From contig JAEWBS010000088.1 of NCBI GenBank assembly GCA_023391005.1, positions 89,614 through 153,613 on the forward strand: a stretch of DNA of 64,000 nucleotides, in the 5' to 3' direction. This document shows, in pieces, positions 32,107 through 40,954 of this stretch; the first letter of the stretch is position 1; every line of letters begins with the position of its first letter. A program made the translations under genes and the position numbers. The stretch is from Bacillota bacterium (GTDB taxonomy: Bacteria; Bacillota; Clostridia; Oscillospirales; Ruminococcaceae). The notes under the pieces were generated by a model. That model saw only the letters and a program-made list of their open reading frames with translations, was not told the DNA's origin and ran no database searches.

Positions 32107-34464
32107 TTAGGCAAATTCCTGAAGCGCGCCGCCCGTGCCAACGCCGACAATCTGATAACCGCCGCCGTCCTGCATTTTCACTTTAACGCAGAGCTCACGG
32201 AACAGGTTTTGAAAAGTGCCCTTGCCCGAAATACCGTCACCGGGGGCACGGTATTGATCAGTCGCTGTGGTGATGTCGTAGGTGAATTGCACAACGTATT
32301 GGTAGGCCATATCCTCCCATTTAATTCCCGGCTTGGGTGCACCTACAACGACTTTTACATCTGAAACGGCGTAAGCTGAAATGCGGTTTTCCGCAGATAC
32401 CTGAGTGCCCATAAAGGATTCAAGCCAAACATCTGCGGCGGTATTCCCGATAACCTGCGGCGTTTCGTCCGGCTTTACCCAAAAGGACAAACCTTCTGTT
32501 GAAGCGAAGGAACGGCTCAGCGCATCGTAGAGGTCGCGCGAAAGTACGCCATACCACCCGTTTGTACCGGACTGTAAAACTGCTGTGCCATCCTCCAGCA
32601 GATAGGCATAATAGTCATGAACCTCCGGTACCTGCGGAAAGGTCTGACGGATCAGGTAGCTTTCCTCCAAGGTATTGATATCCACACCCTGCCACGCAGC
32701 GGATTTTACCAGAACGTCCATCAGGACTGCTTGTGCAAGCTGCGGGTCTTTCAGAGTGTAATCCGAAAGCGCTTCGCCATTTTTGCCAAGCTTCATTATG
32801 GAATATTCTACGTCAACCGTCTCAGATGCGGTAAAATCGATCAGCTCCTGTAGCTTCTCGGCGCTTGCGGCATAGTCGCGGATGTCGCGGCCCACGGTGT
32901 AATCCGCCCACTCGCGGCCGCTAATAAAGCCGACCTCACGGCTGCCGTCGGTCAATACGGCGCGCACCCCGTCCGCGTTTTCAACCAGAGCAAGCAGGAG
33001 AAGGGCGTTTTTTCTGAAGGGGTCGGCAATAGGTGAATCTTTGGCGTCGTATTGCTTTAGTGCTTCGGTGGGCACAGAATACACAATTTCAATGCTGTAC
33101 GGCTGCTCGGCGGTGTGAAGCGCAAAGTGATCGTACCGCAGCCCATCCGGAACAGGAAGTAAACCGATGAGCTTACTGACAGCGGAATTGTTGCCGACAT
33201 ACTGTGTGCGCGCACGCCATAAATTCTCGGCAGAGTAGACGTATACGCCCTTGGGCTGAAGCTGGATGGTTGTCGCTTTTGCGCGGGTCGGATAGCTTTC
33301 CTGTACTGCGCCGATAAACAGAACCACCGAGTCCCCAACCGCAAAGTCATCCACAGAAAGCGTCGTCGGTTCATTGTTGGCTGTAACGGTGATGAAAGGT
33401 TCGCCCTCCCAGGTGATGATGCACCGATCGCCAATTACGCTGTTATTGTCAATTCCTTGGACGGTCATGGTTTGATTTTCCTTGTCAATGGCAAGAATAA
33501 CCGCGTTTACACCCGCGAAGCCGACGGTATCTTTTTTCGGATTTGCCATCAAGCCCGCCACCATGCAGACCACAGCGATGACGGCCACCGCAGCCACCCA
33601 AAGGGCGGGCTTTTTATAATGAAGCACATTTTTGATTCTGCTTTTCGTATCGCCCTCGCCAAATGCCAGCGGAGTACCCCCGACAATGCGCCGGCCTGTT
33701 GCAAGAATCAGCAGGGAGGAGGAATAGTCCTTTTTCACATCATTGCCGAGCCGCTTTATGACCGCTTCGTCACAGGACATCTCCATGTCCTTGCCACTGG
33801 CAAAAAACGAGATCCACACAAGGGGATTGAACCAGTGCACACACAGCACCAAAAAGCTGATGAGCTTTATGATATGATCCAGCCGTTTAATGTGGGTTTG
33901 TTCGTGCAGCAGAATATATTCTCGCTGGGCGTCACCCAAATTGCTGGGCAGATAGATTTTAGGCCGGAAAATCCCCGTGACAAAAGCGGTGTCAATGGCA
34001 TCAGAGAGAAAAATAGAGTTCTTATAAAGCACAGCGTTTTGTAAGCGCTTTTTTAGACGGACCAACGCAACCAAGCTGTATAAGAGTAAAATTGCCATGC
34101 CGAACAGCCAAATCCAACTGCCGACGACTATCCAGATTTGCAGCGGGTTCACGCTGGCTTGCGGTGTTGCGGGAGGAAGGATTGAATTGACCGCTTGATT
34201 GATTACGACAATGCCTGTATCAATTCTAGGTGCCTGGGCATAGACGATATCCTGTGATATGGGGTTTGTCTTAGCGGGTAAGAAGCTGAAAAAGCTCTCA
34301 AAGGAAAAGGGGCAAACCAGCCGGAATAATACCGCCGCCCACAGAGCGTAAGAAAAGGCCTTGGGCGCTTTTTTAAGCGGCAGCCGCGCAACCAGCACAA
34401 AGACGATGACAATGCTGGCGGTGAAACTCATATTGAGCACCTGTAAAAAAAGCTTCTCAAGCAT
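32107..34464 (-). CDS. BlaR1/MecR1-type membrane peptidase (M56) with DUF4825-like sensor part
   Basis: A 785-residue membrane protein. Residues 1-310 contain four membrane helices and an M56 zinc peptidase domain with LLHEQTHIKRLDH (HExxH, about residue 190). After a fifth helix (about 310-330) comes a large outer region. It shows an OB-like part and a DUF4825-like part (TQYVGNNSAVSKLIGLLPVP), not the penicillin-binding domain of true BlaR1. It is thus likely a signal-activated protease that destroys its partner BlaI-type repressor in response to an unknown envelope signal. It starts 2 bases after the repressor stop. Confidence 0.9.
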   Translation of the reverse strand: MLEKLFLQVLNMSFTASIVIVFVLVARLPLKKAPKAFSYALWAAVLFRLVCPFSFESFFSFLPAKTNPISQDIVYAQAPRIDTGIVVINQAVNSILPPATPQASVNPLQIWIVVGSWIWLFGMAILLLYSLVALVRLKKRLQNAVLYKNSIFLSDAIDTAFVTGIFRPKIYLPSNLGDAQREYILLHEQTHIKRLDHIIKLISFLVLCVHWFNPLVWISFFASGKDMEMSCDEAVIKRLGNDVKKDYSSSLLILATGRRIVGGTPLAFGEGDTKSRIKNVLHYKKPALWVAAVAVIAVVCMVAGLMANPKKDTVGFAGVNAVILAIDKENQTMTVQGIDNNSVIGDRCIITWEGEPFITVTANNEPTTLSVDDFAVGDSVVLFIGAVQESYPTRAKATTIQLQPKGVYVYSAENLWRARTQYVGNNSAVSKLIGLLPVPDGLRYDHFALHTAEQPYSIEIVYSVPTEALKQYDAKDSPIADPFRKNALLLLALVENADGVRAVLTDGSREVGFISGREWADYTVGRDIRDYAASAEKLQELIDFTASETVDVEYSIMKLGKNGEALSDYTLKDPQLAQAVLMDVLVKSAAWQGVDINTLEESYLIRQTFPQVPEVHDYYAYLLEDGTAVLQSGTNGWYGVLSRDLYDALSRSFASTEGLSFWVKPDETPQVIGNTAADVWLESFMGTQVSAENRISAYAVSDVKVVVGAPKPGIKWEDMAYQYVVQFTYDITTATDQYRAPGDGISGKGTFQNLFRELCVKVKMQDGGGYQIVGVGTGGALQEFA

Positions 34465-34466
34465 TA

Positions 34467-34829
34467 CTACCCCTCCTTGTGCTCATCAATTAGGCGTTGA
34501 ATTTCGCTTATCTCCGTATCAGTCAGCTTTTTTCTGCGCGTAAATGCGGCTAAGAACTGTGGCAGGGAACCGTCAAAGGCGTCGCTTAAAAACTGCTCGC
34601 CCTGTGCAGCGCCGAACTCCTGCTTCGACAGGATGGCGGTCACTGTACCGCCGTTGTTCTTAAAAATATGACGTTCGCATAGACGCTTGAGCATAGTATA
34701 GGTCGTCGTCCTTTTCCACGCAAATTCTTTTTCGCAGAGCTCGGTCAGGGTGCGGGAGCTGACCGGCTCATGGGCCCATATCAAATCGGCAAAGCGCTGC
34801 TCCATTTCCCCCAGTTTATATTGATCCAT
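34467..34829 (-). CDS. BlaI/MecI-family repressor
   Basis: A 120-residue winged-helix repressor of the BlaI/MecI family (LGEMEQRFADLIWAHEPVSS, TTTYTMLKRLCERHIFKNN). The family cleavage region is present as LSKQEFGAAQGEQFL. It should dimerise on the palindrome upstream and be cut when the M56 partner is activated. AGGAGG precedes the ATG. No beta-lactamase gene is adjacent, so the regulon may be only this pair plus distant targets. Confidence 0.94.
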   Translation of the reverse strand: MDQYKLGEMEQRFADLIWAHEPVSSRTLTELCEKEFAWKRTTTYTMLKRLCERHIFKNNGGTVTAILSKQEFGAAQGEQFLSDAFDGSLPQFLAAFTRRKKLTDTEISEIQRLIDEHKEG

Positions 34830-34855
34830 GGCAATACGCCTCCTGTCTTATGCTA

Positions 34856-34897
34856 TTAGACTAAATATAGTCTAAAGCAATTAGACACCGGTGTCAA
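34856..34897 (-). promoter_or_regulatory. Promoter and operators of the BlaI/BlaR1-like operon
   Basis: On the minus strand TTGACA (complement of 34892-34897) and TAGACT (complement of 34869-34874) are 17 bases apart. The palindrome TTAGACT-N6-AGTCTAA (34856-34875) covers the -10, and GACACCGGTGTC (34884-34895) overlaps the -35. BlaI dimers bind such sites, so autorepression is expected. Confidence 0.78.
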
Positions 34898-35042
34898 TAG
34901 TAATTTGGCAGAATTGAAAATGCGCACCCCCTTTGGCGTAAATATAATTGGACAATTCTAGGTAAATAGTCATGAACTGATATTATGATAAATACGAGAA
35001 AGGCCAGATGGTCGCTAAGCCAACAGTGACTAGGAGGTTTTC

Positions 35043-35096
35043 ATGTATCGCTGCGGCGGGGTTATCCGCCCATTATACCTGCTCGGCGTGCGATAG
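35043..35096 (+). CDS. Possible 17-residue peptide with a strong ribosome site
   Basis: TAGGAGG followed by ATG at 35043 opens a frame of 17 codons (MYRCGGVIRPLYLLGVR) ending in TAG. A terminator-like hairpin follows at 35158-35198. No gene lies downstream on this strand, so it is not an obvious leader peptide. It may be a tiny membrane or signalling peptide, or part of a small RNA. The 34830-35310 gap otherwise holds only the BlaI-type operator. Confidence 0.3.
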   Translation: MYRCGGVIRPLYLLGVR

Positions 35097-35157
35097 GACA
35101 TGGCTTTCCCTGCCGAGAATATCTCAATGCATCTACGACTTAAAATAGATTCGATAA

Positions 35158-35198
35158 ACGTATGCCCCGTGTATAAACACAGGACATACGTGGTTTTT
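35158..35198 (+). terminator. Terminator-like hairpin after the tiny frame
   Basis: ACGTATG and CATACGT pair, extended inward by CC/GG and GTGT/ACAC, and are followed by GGTTTTT. It lies in a gap between two minus-strand operons and seems to end a plus-strand transcript. Confidence 0.55.
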
Positions 35199-35310
35199 AA
35201 AATTATTTTTATCAACAAACATAACAAAGCACGACGGCAACCGCTCTGGTCATCGCCGTGTCCTTAAATCAATATCTTGGCCGCAATCCGATATTAAAAT
35301 TAGCCATTTG

Positions 35311-36801
35311 TCAACCATTAATTTTAATATAAACCCTTTGTTTAAGTGCCCGCGCACCCGCATAAGCCCCAATAAACACAATGAACACCTCGAGTCGCCC
35401 AAGCAGCATGCCCACTATCAGAATCAGCAGCGAACCCAGCGACGCGTTTGCGCTTGTTAAACCGTTGGAGATTCCCACCGTGCCGAATGCGGAAGCAAAC
35501 TCAAACATGGCGTCAAACAACGAACAGTTGGCGGTCAGCGTCAGCAGCAGCGTCCCAATAATAAAAACAGCCATATAACAAGCGACAAAACCAACGGTGT
35601 CTTTTACCAGCGTGTTGTCGATAGGCATTTTGCCCTGCACCCGGTAATAAGCGGGGACGGCTATGCGCCGTGCCGGAGAAAGCCTGCTCCGGATGTTCTC
35701 CTTGGTGATTTGGATGAACAGATAGCTGCGCAGCAGCTTGATGCCGCCCGCCGTCGAGCCGACGCTGCCGCCGATAATCATAAGCACCATAATCAAGCCT
35801 AAAGCGAACGGCGGCCAGAGGGCGTAATTCATGGTGGAGTACCCGGTTGTGGTAAAGGTGGTAACAACGCCAAACAGGGCTTCCATCAAGCTTTCGCCAA
35901 GACTCAGTCCCATTCCGCCCATCAGCGAAAACGCCGCAAGCGGCACGCACACCAACATCAGCCCCAGCATAAACCGCACTTCGCTCACCCGCAATATTTT
36001 ACGAAACTTTCCCTGTACCAGCAGCAGGAGAATCGCAAAGTTTGTCGAGCCGATCAGCATCAATATAACCGTGATCATCTCGATGGGCATACTGCCGTAC
36101 TGGCCAATGCTGCCCGCCTGCGTGGTGAAGCCTGCGGTGGACAACGCGGACATGGTATGGCATACCGCGTCAAAAAGCCCCATTCCAAATAGCCGGTAGG
36201 TCAATGTACCCACCACAAAAAAGCAACTGTACAGCAAAAAAATGGTTTGCGATGTTTTTTTCAAGCTTGGCATCAGTCTGTCCGGATGGCCCTCTGCGCT
36301 GTAAAGATTCATGTTCTGCTTGCCCTGCACAAACATGGCGATCATGATGATAAAGCCAAGGCCGCCGCAATACTGCATAAACGCCCGATGAAACAAAAAA
36401 ATATGCGGCATAACCGTCACATCCGCCACGCTCAGGCCGGTGGTTGTCCACCCGCTGACCGATTCAAACAGCGCGAGAATAAAGCTGAGCTGACCGCCAA
36501 GCATAAACGGAATTGCCCCCGCGAGCGAGGCGAAGCACCACGCAAACATGACGGGCAAGCTTCCCCGTTGCAGCGGCGATTGCCATTCTGTCACGGGGCT
36601 CTCTTTGCGGGGAGGCACCAAACAGGTGGCAAACCCCAACACGATGGAAGCGGCGGCGGGGAGCAGAAAAGCGGGGATGTATCGACCATCTTCGGGGTAG
36701 AACGGTACGATGGCCAGCGGCACCGCAATCAGTAAGCCGATAAGCAATACGAGCTTTCCATAAATATTGATTTCGGAAAGAAGCTTTCTCAATGCACTCA
36801 C
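35311..36801 (-). CDS. trkH: Potassium uptake channel subunit TrkH/KtrB
   Basis: A 496-residue membrane protein of the Trk/Ktr family. The four pore loops are visible: ESVSGWTTTGLSV, MSALSTAGFTTQAG, GVVTTFTTTGYST and FASAFGTVGISNG, each with the central Gly of the potassium filter. It imports K+ (with Na+ or H+ coupling in relatives), gated by cytoplasmic TrkA/KtrA proteins encoded just upstream. Its ATG overlaps the second TrkA-type gene by 4 bases. It is the last gene of the unit. Confidence 0.95.
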   Translation of the reverse strand: MSALRKLLSEINIYGKLVLLIGLLIAVPLAIVPFYPEDGRYIPAFLLPAAASIVLGFATCLVPPRKESPVTEWQSPLQRGSLPVMFAWCFASLAGAIPFMLGGQLSFILALFESVSGWTTTGLSVADVTVMPHIFLFHRAFMQYCGGLGFIIMIAMFVQGKQNMNLYSAEGHPDRLMPSLKKTSQTIFLLYSCFFVVGTLTYRLFGMGLFDAVCHTMSALSTAGFTTQAGSIGQYGSMPIEMITVILMLIGSTNFAILLLLVQGKFRKILRVSEVRFMLGLMLVCVPLAAFSLMGGMGLSLGESLMEALFGVVTTFTTTGYSTMNYALWPPFALGLIMVLMIIGGSVGSTAGGIKLLRSYLFIQITKENIRSRLSPARRIAVPAYYRVQGKMPIDNTLVKDTVGFVACYMAVFIIGTLLLTLTANCSLFDAMFEFASAFGTVGISNGLTSANASLGSLLILIVGMLLGRLEVFIVFIGAYAGARALKQRVYIKING

Positions 36802-37463
36802 CTTCCCGTCAATTCCCGAACCGCCGCCGTCTCGTGTTCATCTGTTGATATGAGCACTAAAACATCACCGGCGAGAATGCGCGTATCGCCGCGCGGAACC
36901 ATGCTCTTATCGCCGCGCAGCACACAACCGATGATGACATCCTTAGGCAGGCTTAGCTCCCACAGCTTTTTGTCCACGGCGGGTGCGGTCTGAGAAATAG
37001 GAACCTGCGCGATTCGGATACGTCCCTCGCCCACCGGCACCAAGGTCGCCATTTCGTCTAAGAACGCCTGTTGCTCGATGATACCGGCGATCGTCGTAAT
37101 GGCGCACACCACCGAATCTATGCCCATGCGGTAAAAAAACTCGGTCTTTTTAGGGTCAAAAATAAGGGCGACGGTTTTCTTAATGTTGAATTTCTTTTTG
37201 CACAGCTCACAGATTACAAGGTTATCGTCGTCCCGTTCGGTGAGCGCGATCGCAATATCGGCGTTATAGGCGCTCGCGTCCTCCAGCACAAAGGGTTTGG
37301 AGCCATCGCCGTTGAACACCGTGAGCTTTTCTATTTCGGCCAATACCTTGCATTTTTCCATGTCGTTATTGATAGCCGTCACGTGATAGCCCTTTTTTAT
37401 CAATGAGACGGCAAGGGATTTTGTCTTGTTAAAGCCGCCAATCAGTAATACACGCTTTTTCAT
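36798..37463 (-). CDS. TrkA-type potassium channel regulator (RCK_N plus TrkA_C)
   Basis: A 221-residue cytoplasmic regulator with an RCK/TrkA N-terminal Rossmann domain and a TrkA_C domain (about 145-220; VDKKLWELSLPKDVIIGCVL). The nucleotide loop is altered (LLIGGFNKTKS rather than GxGxxG), so NAD binding may be weakened. It should form the gating ring on TrkH with the neighbouring short TrkA protein. It overlaps both neighbours by 4 bases. Confidence 0.92.
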   Translation of the reverse strand: MKKRVLLIGGFNKTKSLAVSLIKKGYHVTAINNDMEKCKVLAEIEKLTVFNGDGSKPFVLEDASAYNADIAIALTERDDDNLVICELCKKKFNIKKTVALIFDPKKTEFFYRMGIDSVVCAITTIAGIIEQQAFLDEMATLVPVGEGRIRIAQVPISQTAPAVDKKLWELSLPKDVIIGCVLRGDKSMVPRGDTRILAGDVLVLISTDEHETAAVRELTGR

Positions 37464-37912
37464 GCCGATTCATCCTCCAATTTCGATATGTGTAATAACT
37501 TGTCAATCTCTTTTGCGGACAGTACGGCAGGGCAGATGGTGTCAATACCGAATTCGCGATAGACGCACTCCCGCTCAGGGTCATAAAGTCGGGCAATAAC
37601 CTGCCCGATGCTGAATACCTCCTTGGCGAGCTGGGCGACCATGATATTGGTGTTGTCGTTGTTTGTCACCGAGATAACCGCCGTGGCCTTTTCAATTTCC
37701 GCATCGTGCAGCACCGCTATCTCGGTGGCGTCGCCCGTCACCGCAATGCCGCCATACGATGGGGACAGTTTGTGAAAGGCGTCCGGGCTCTTGTCGATGA
37801 TGGCAACGCTTTTGCCGCCGTCCGACAGCGTGTTGGCGAGGTTTGCGCCCAAACGGCCGCAGCCCACAATGATGACGTAGCCGCTATTTTTTTTATTTGT
37901 AAATAATCTCAT
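37460..37912 (-). CDS. Short TrkA-type regulator (RCK_N only)
   Basis: A 150-residue Rossmann-fold protein with an intact nucleotide loop IIVGCGRLGANLANTL and the acidic strand-end IDKSPDAF, so it should bind NAD(H) or ATP/ADP. It lacks the TrkA_C domain that the next gene supplies. Together the two genes look like a split two-unit TrkA. The first may be the nucleotide sensor and the second a structural or other ligand-binding partner. Confidence 0.9.
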   Translation of the reverse strand: MRLFTNKKNSGYVIIVGCGRLGANLANTLSDGGKSVAIIDKSPDAFHKLSPSYGGIAVTGDATEIAVLHDAEIEKATAVISVTNNDNTNIMVAQLAKEVFSIGQVIARLYDPERECVYREFGIDTICPAVLSAKEIDKLLHISKLEDESA

Positions 37913-37927
37913 AAAAATTCTTCCCTT

Positions 37928-38248
37928 TCATAGAAGATCGCTTTCATCGAAAGCGTGTTTATCGCTCGAGTAGAAAGAAGCAAAGGCGTCGAGGTTGTGG
38001 CGCGCCGGAATATAGGTCGGATCAAGCGCCCAAGCGGCTCGAAAATGCTTCATGGCGGCCATATGATTTTGCTGCATCTCAAACAGAACGCCCATCAAAT
38101 TATGTGGCTGCGGCGCGTGTGGATATTTGCCCATCGCGTCGGCGACCAGCTTTTCACATTCCGCATAATGACCTTTGCGAGTCAGCGTTTTAACCAAACG
38201 GCACAGCTCGGATAATGCTTTTTCATCCTCTGTCAAAGGCTGCTTCAT
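37928..38248 (-). CDS. Small TPR-repeat protein in the potassium operon
   Basis: A 106-residue cytoplasmic protein with one clear tetratricopeptide-like repeat pair (HNLMGVLFEMQQNHMAAMKH, then FRAAWALDPTYIPARHNLD). The ATG at 38248 follows AGGAGG at ideal spacing, so the longer reading from 38392 is rejected. TPR proteins mediate protein contacts. Its place at the head of the trkA-trkA-trkH unit suggests a link between the Kdp-like signalling system and the transporter, but the partner is unknown. Confidence 0.85.
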   Translation of the reverse strand: MKQPLTEDEKALSELCRLVKTLTRKGHYAECEKLVADAMGKYPHAPQPHNLMGVLFEMQQNHMAAMKHFRAAWALDPTYIPARHNLDAFASFYSSDKHAFDESDLL

Positions 38249-38300
38249 GGCGCAATCCTCCTGTTGGCAATAAGTCTTTGCATCCATCATGATAGATGAA

Positions 38301-38352
38301 ATGCTGTGAGCGTGGGGTGATAAATGACCATTTCGTGTGAGAATGCTGTGAG
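38301..38352 (-). promoter_or_regulatory. Direct repeats upstream of the TPR-trk unit (candidate KdpE sites)
   Basis: On the minus strand CTCACAGCAT occurs twice (complements of 38343-38352 and 38301-38310), and a third CTCACA lies 11 bases after the first. Direct repeats at one-turn spacing are typical of OmpR/KdpE-type binding. They lie between the kdpE terminator and the TPR gene, where the promoter for the transport unit must be. Confidence 0.5.
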
Positions 38353-38356
38353 AATG

Positions 38357-38390
38357 AAAAAAGACCGCCTTGGAAAGCTCCAAAGCGGTC
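38357..38390 (-). terminator. Terminator after kdpE
   Basis: On the minus strand GACCGCTTTGGA and TCCAAGGCGGTC (one G-U pair) form a 12-bp stem followed by TTTTTT. It ends the kdpD-kdpE transcript, so the TPR-trkA-trkA-trkH genes form a separate unit. Confidence 0.9.
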
Positions 38391-38407
38391 AAGCCGTTTA
38401 TTACCGG

Positions 38408-39106
38408 TTATTCATCCACAAGTCTATATCCCACGCCGATCTCGGTCATAATATAGCGCGGTTTAGCCGGGTTTGTTTCAATTTTTCGCCGTAACCCCGC
38501 CATAAGCGCCCTCAATGCCTGCGTATCGGTTCCGTAGCCCACACCCCATATCTCGCGAATAATATTGCCCGACGTCAATACCTTGCCGATGTTTTTGAAA
38601 AAGAGCGACAACAGGCTGTATTCCATTGGGGTCAAATGTAATTCCGCGCCGTCGAGCTGTACAAGGCGTTTATCAAAATCGATTTGCAGGCCCCCAACCG
38701 AGAAAACAGCCTGCGCCCCACGATTACCCTGCTTGTACAGATGGCGCAGCGACACTCGGATGCGCGCCATCAGCTCGGTAGCCGAAAAGGGCTTTGTGAG
38801 ATAATCGTCCGCGCCGCTGTCGAGCGCGGCGGCCTTTTCTTTATCCTGATCCCTCGCGGAAACAACGATGATCGGCATCTCAGACCATTCGCGCACCTTT
38901 TTGATCACTTCCATGCCGTCAAAGTCGGGGAGGCCCAGATCCAGCAGCATCATGTCAATTCGCTCTGAGACCAACTTGCTTAAAGCGGCCTGCGCATTGT
39001 TTGCCGTAACCGCTAAAAAACCCTCGTTTTTCAGCGCGTAACAAATAAAGCTCTGTATTTGTGCGTCATCCTCGACGACAAGAATGGTTTCATTATACCT
39101 GTTCAT
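38408..39106 (-). CDS. kdpE: KdpE-like response regulator
   Basis: A 232-residue OmpR-family regulator. Receiver domain: ILVVEDDAQIQSF acidic pair, phosphoacceptor Asp in MLLDLGLPDFDG (about 55), Lys in YLTKPF. The C-terminal winged helix contains LHLTPMEYSLLSLFFKNIGK and NPAKPRYIMTEIGVGYRL, strongly KdpE-like. The ATG at 39106 lies 14 bases inside the end of kdpD; the longer reading to 39253 is an artefact. The cognate target is most likely the adjacent potassium transport unit; no kdpABC is in the window. Confidence 0.92.
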   Translation of the reverse strand: MNRYNETILVVEDDAQIQSFICYALKNEGFLAVTANNAQAALSKLVSERIDMMLLDLGLPDFDGMEVIKKVREWSEMPIIVVSARDQDKEKAAALDSGADDYLTKPFSATELMARIRVSLRHLYKQGNRGAQAVFSVGGLQIDFDKRLVQLDGAELHLTPMEYSLLSLFFKNIGKVLTSGNIIREIWGVGYGTDTQALRALMAGLRRKIETNPAKPRYIMTEIGVGYRLVDE

Positions 39107-40613
39107 CGGTTTGATCCTCCATCGGCAGCGTAAAAACAAACTCCGCGCCCGGCCCGTCGGTGCGGTTGTGGGCTTCGATATTGCCGCCATGCGCTTTGAC
39201 AATTGTCTCACAGATTGCAAGCCCCAGACCCATGCCGCGCCTTGTGTCGGCATACTCGGGGTTAGACGTATAGAACACCTGAAAAATGTTGGGCAGGTCT
39301 TTTTCGCGAATACCCACCCCGCTGTCCCGGACGGTAAACCTTACCGTGCTTGTATTTTCGCAAAGCGCAACCACAATGCCGATTTCGTCTTTGGGCTTGG
39401 CGTGCTTGACGGCGTTATCCAGCAGGTTGATCAGAACCTGCTCAATCAGCTTTGCGTCCATTGGCACAAGGAGCAACTCGTCCGGCATCTCTACCGAGAT
39501 TTCATATTCGGGCGCACGGGCCGCTATGCGGCTGACCGCCCCGCCGATGACCTCCTCCACAGCTTCCCACTGCTTAGTGATGCAGACCTTGCCGTCCTGC
39601 AAGCGGGTGAGGTTAAGAATATTTTCCACCAGCGAATGGAGCCAGTCCGCGTCCTTTTGGATGCTTTGCACAAGCTCGTAGCGCAAATCGTCCGGCGCGG
39701 TCATATCCATGAGCATTTCGGCGGTGCCGATCATGCCGGAAAGCGGGGTGCGTATATCGTGAGAAATAGCGCGCAGCAGATTGGCGCGGTAGCGTTCTTT
39801 AACAATTTCCTCGCGCGATTTAATGCGCTGCTCAGCCGAGCGGAACCGATCCATGGCGAGCGCGGTGCTCTCTATCATGGAACGCAGCAGTCGCATTTGC
39901 GCGTCGTTCATGTTTCTGGCCTTATCGTTCGGAATGCGGATGACGCCAAGGATGCTTTCCCGCCCGTAAACAGGCCAGTCGGTAAATTCCGCCCCGATAT
40001 CAAAGCCGGTGCGAAAGCTCTCGATATGGTGTTTCATTTCGTCGATATCCATGACCTCGCGCCGGACCTGTTCATTGTCCGATATTTGTTGGATAAAAGT
40101 GTTTTCAGGCATATTATTCTCGTCAAAGCACAGGCAGGCGGCGCTGCACCCAAAACACCTGCTGATGGCCGATACGGCAATGCCGGCAATGTCGTGAATA
40201 TCCTTCGCGTCGGTCAGATGGTTGGTAAGGTTGTAAATGGCCTTGGTTTCCGCTTCTTTTTCGAGCGCCGCCGCCGCGCTGCGTTGGGCGTGAGAGGTGA
40301 GCGTGCTTGTAATAAGCGCGGTGATGGTCATGATCACCAGGGTGACAATATAGTTGGGGTCGCTGACCGAGAAGGTAAAAATAGGCTCGGCAAAAAAATA
40401 ATTAAACAGAAATGTCGCCAATATCGACGCAATCAATCCAAATGCAAAGCTTCTGGCCAGCCATGCGGTCATCAGCACCGCCAGAATGTAAACAACGACA
40501 ATGTTGGTATCAGGAAAGCCAATATAACGAAAGACATATCCGATACCCGACGCTGCAAGAAAGATGACCGTCGTCAGCAAGAGGCGCCGTAAACTGTTTT
40601 TTTGTTCGGTCAC
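39093..40613 (-). CDS. kdpD: KdpD-like sensor kinase lacking the N-terminal KdpD and USP domains
   Basis: A 506-residue histidine kinase. It starts directly with the four-helix DUF4118 membrane part (residues about 8-110), then a GAF-like domain (about 130-255), a HisKA with AISHDIRTPLSGMIG and a HATPase with INLLDNAVKHA, VRDSGVGI and RRGMGLGLAI. Full KdpD (about 900 residues) has an N-terminal cytoplasmic KdpD domain and a USP domain, both absent here. This truncated architecture occurs in some Gram-positives. It should sense potassium or envelope status and phosphorylate KdpE. Confidence 0.9.
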   Translation of the reverse strand: MTEQKNSLRRLLLTTVIFLAASGIGYVFRYIGFPDTNIVVVYILAVLMTAWLARSFAFGLIASILATFLFNYFFAEPIFTFSVSDPNYIVTLVIMTITALITSTLTSHAQRSAAAALEKEAETKAIYNLTNHLTDAKDIHDIAGIAVSAISRCFGCSAACLCFDENNMPENTFIQQISDNEQVRREVMDIDEMKHHIESFRTGFDIGAEFTDWPVYGRESILGVIRIPNDKARNMNDAQMRLLRSMIESTALAMDRFRSAEQRIKSREEIVKERYRANLLRAISHDIRTPLSGMIGTAEMLMDMTAPDDLRYELVQSIQKDADWLHSLVENILNLTRLQDGKVCITKQWEAVEEVIGGAVSRIAARAPEYEISVEMPDELLLVPMDAKLIEQVLINLLDNAVKHAKPKDEIGIVVALCENTSTVRFTVRDSGVGIREKDLPNIFQVFYTSNPEYADTRRGMGLGLAICETIVKAHGGNIEAHNRTDGPGAEFVFTLPMEDQTDEQV

Positions 40614-40954
40614 GATTGATCACATCCATTTTTCCATTCTTGGTTCTGATGGGTTGTCCACGCGTTATAAATCTGTTTTAATAGGGGCCCATGCTTTTCG
40701 CTGGGGACACGATTGCCATTCGCGCGAAAACGCCCCGTTTTTCCGGTCTCTTTGGGGCTGATGTTTCACATTTGATTTCCTCGAAAGTCTCTTTTACTAT
40801 TATGCTTCAATCCTTCAAAATTTTCAAATATAAATATAGCTTAAAAGCAGGATAGAATGGCGCTATCATTTAGATTTAAAAATGACCTCAGGGAATGTTT
40901 ATTTACGTCAAAAAAGCCGTCAAATAGCGTTTTAAGATACCTTATATCGAACAA

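Noticed and set aside
34920..35160. Possible riboswitch (cobalamin, TPP or c-di-AMP) before the potassium genes
   Set aside because: It lies on the wrong strand for the trk unit and lacks the conserved core of any class I can recall.
39084..40592. 502-residue plus-strand frame
   Set aside because: It is the antisense shadow of the KdpD-like gene; only the minus strand shows kinase motifs.
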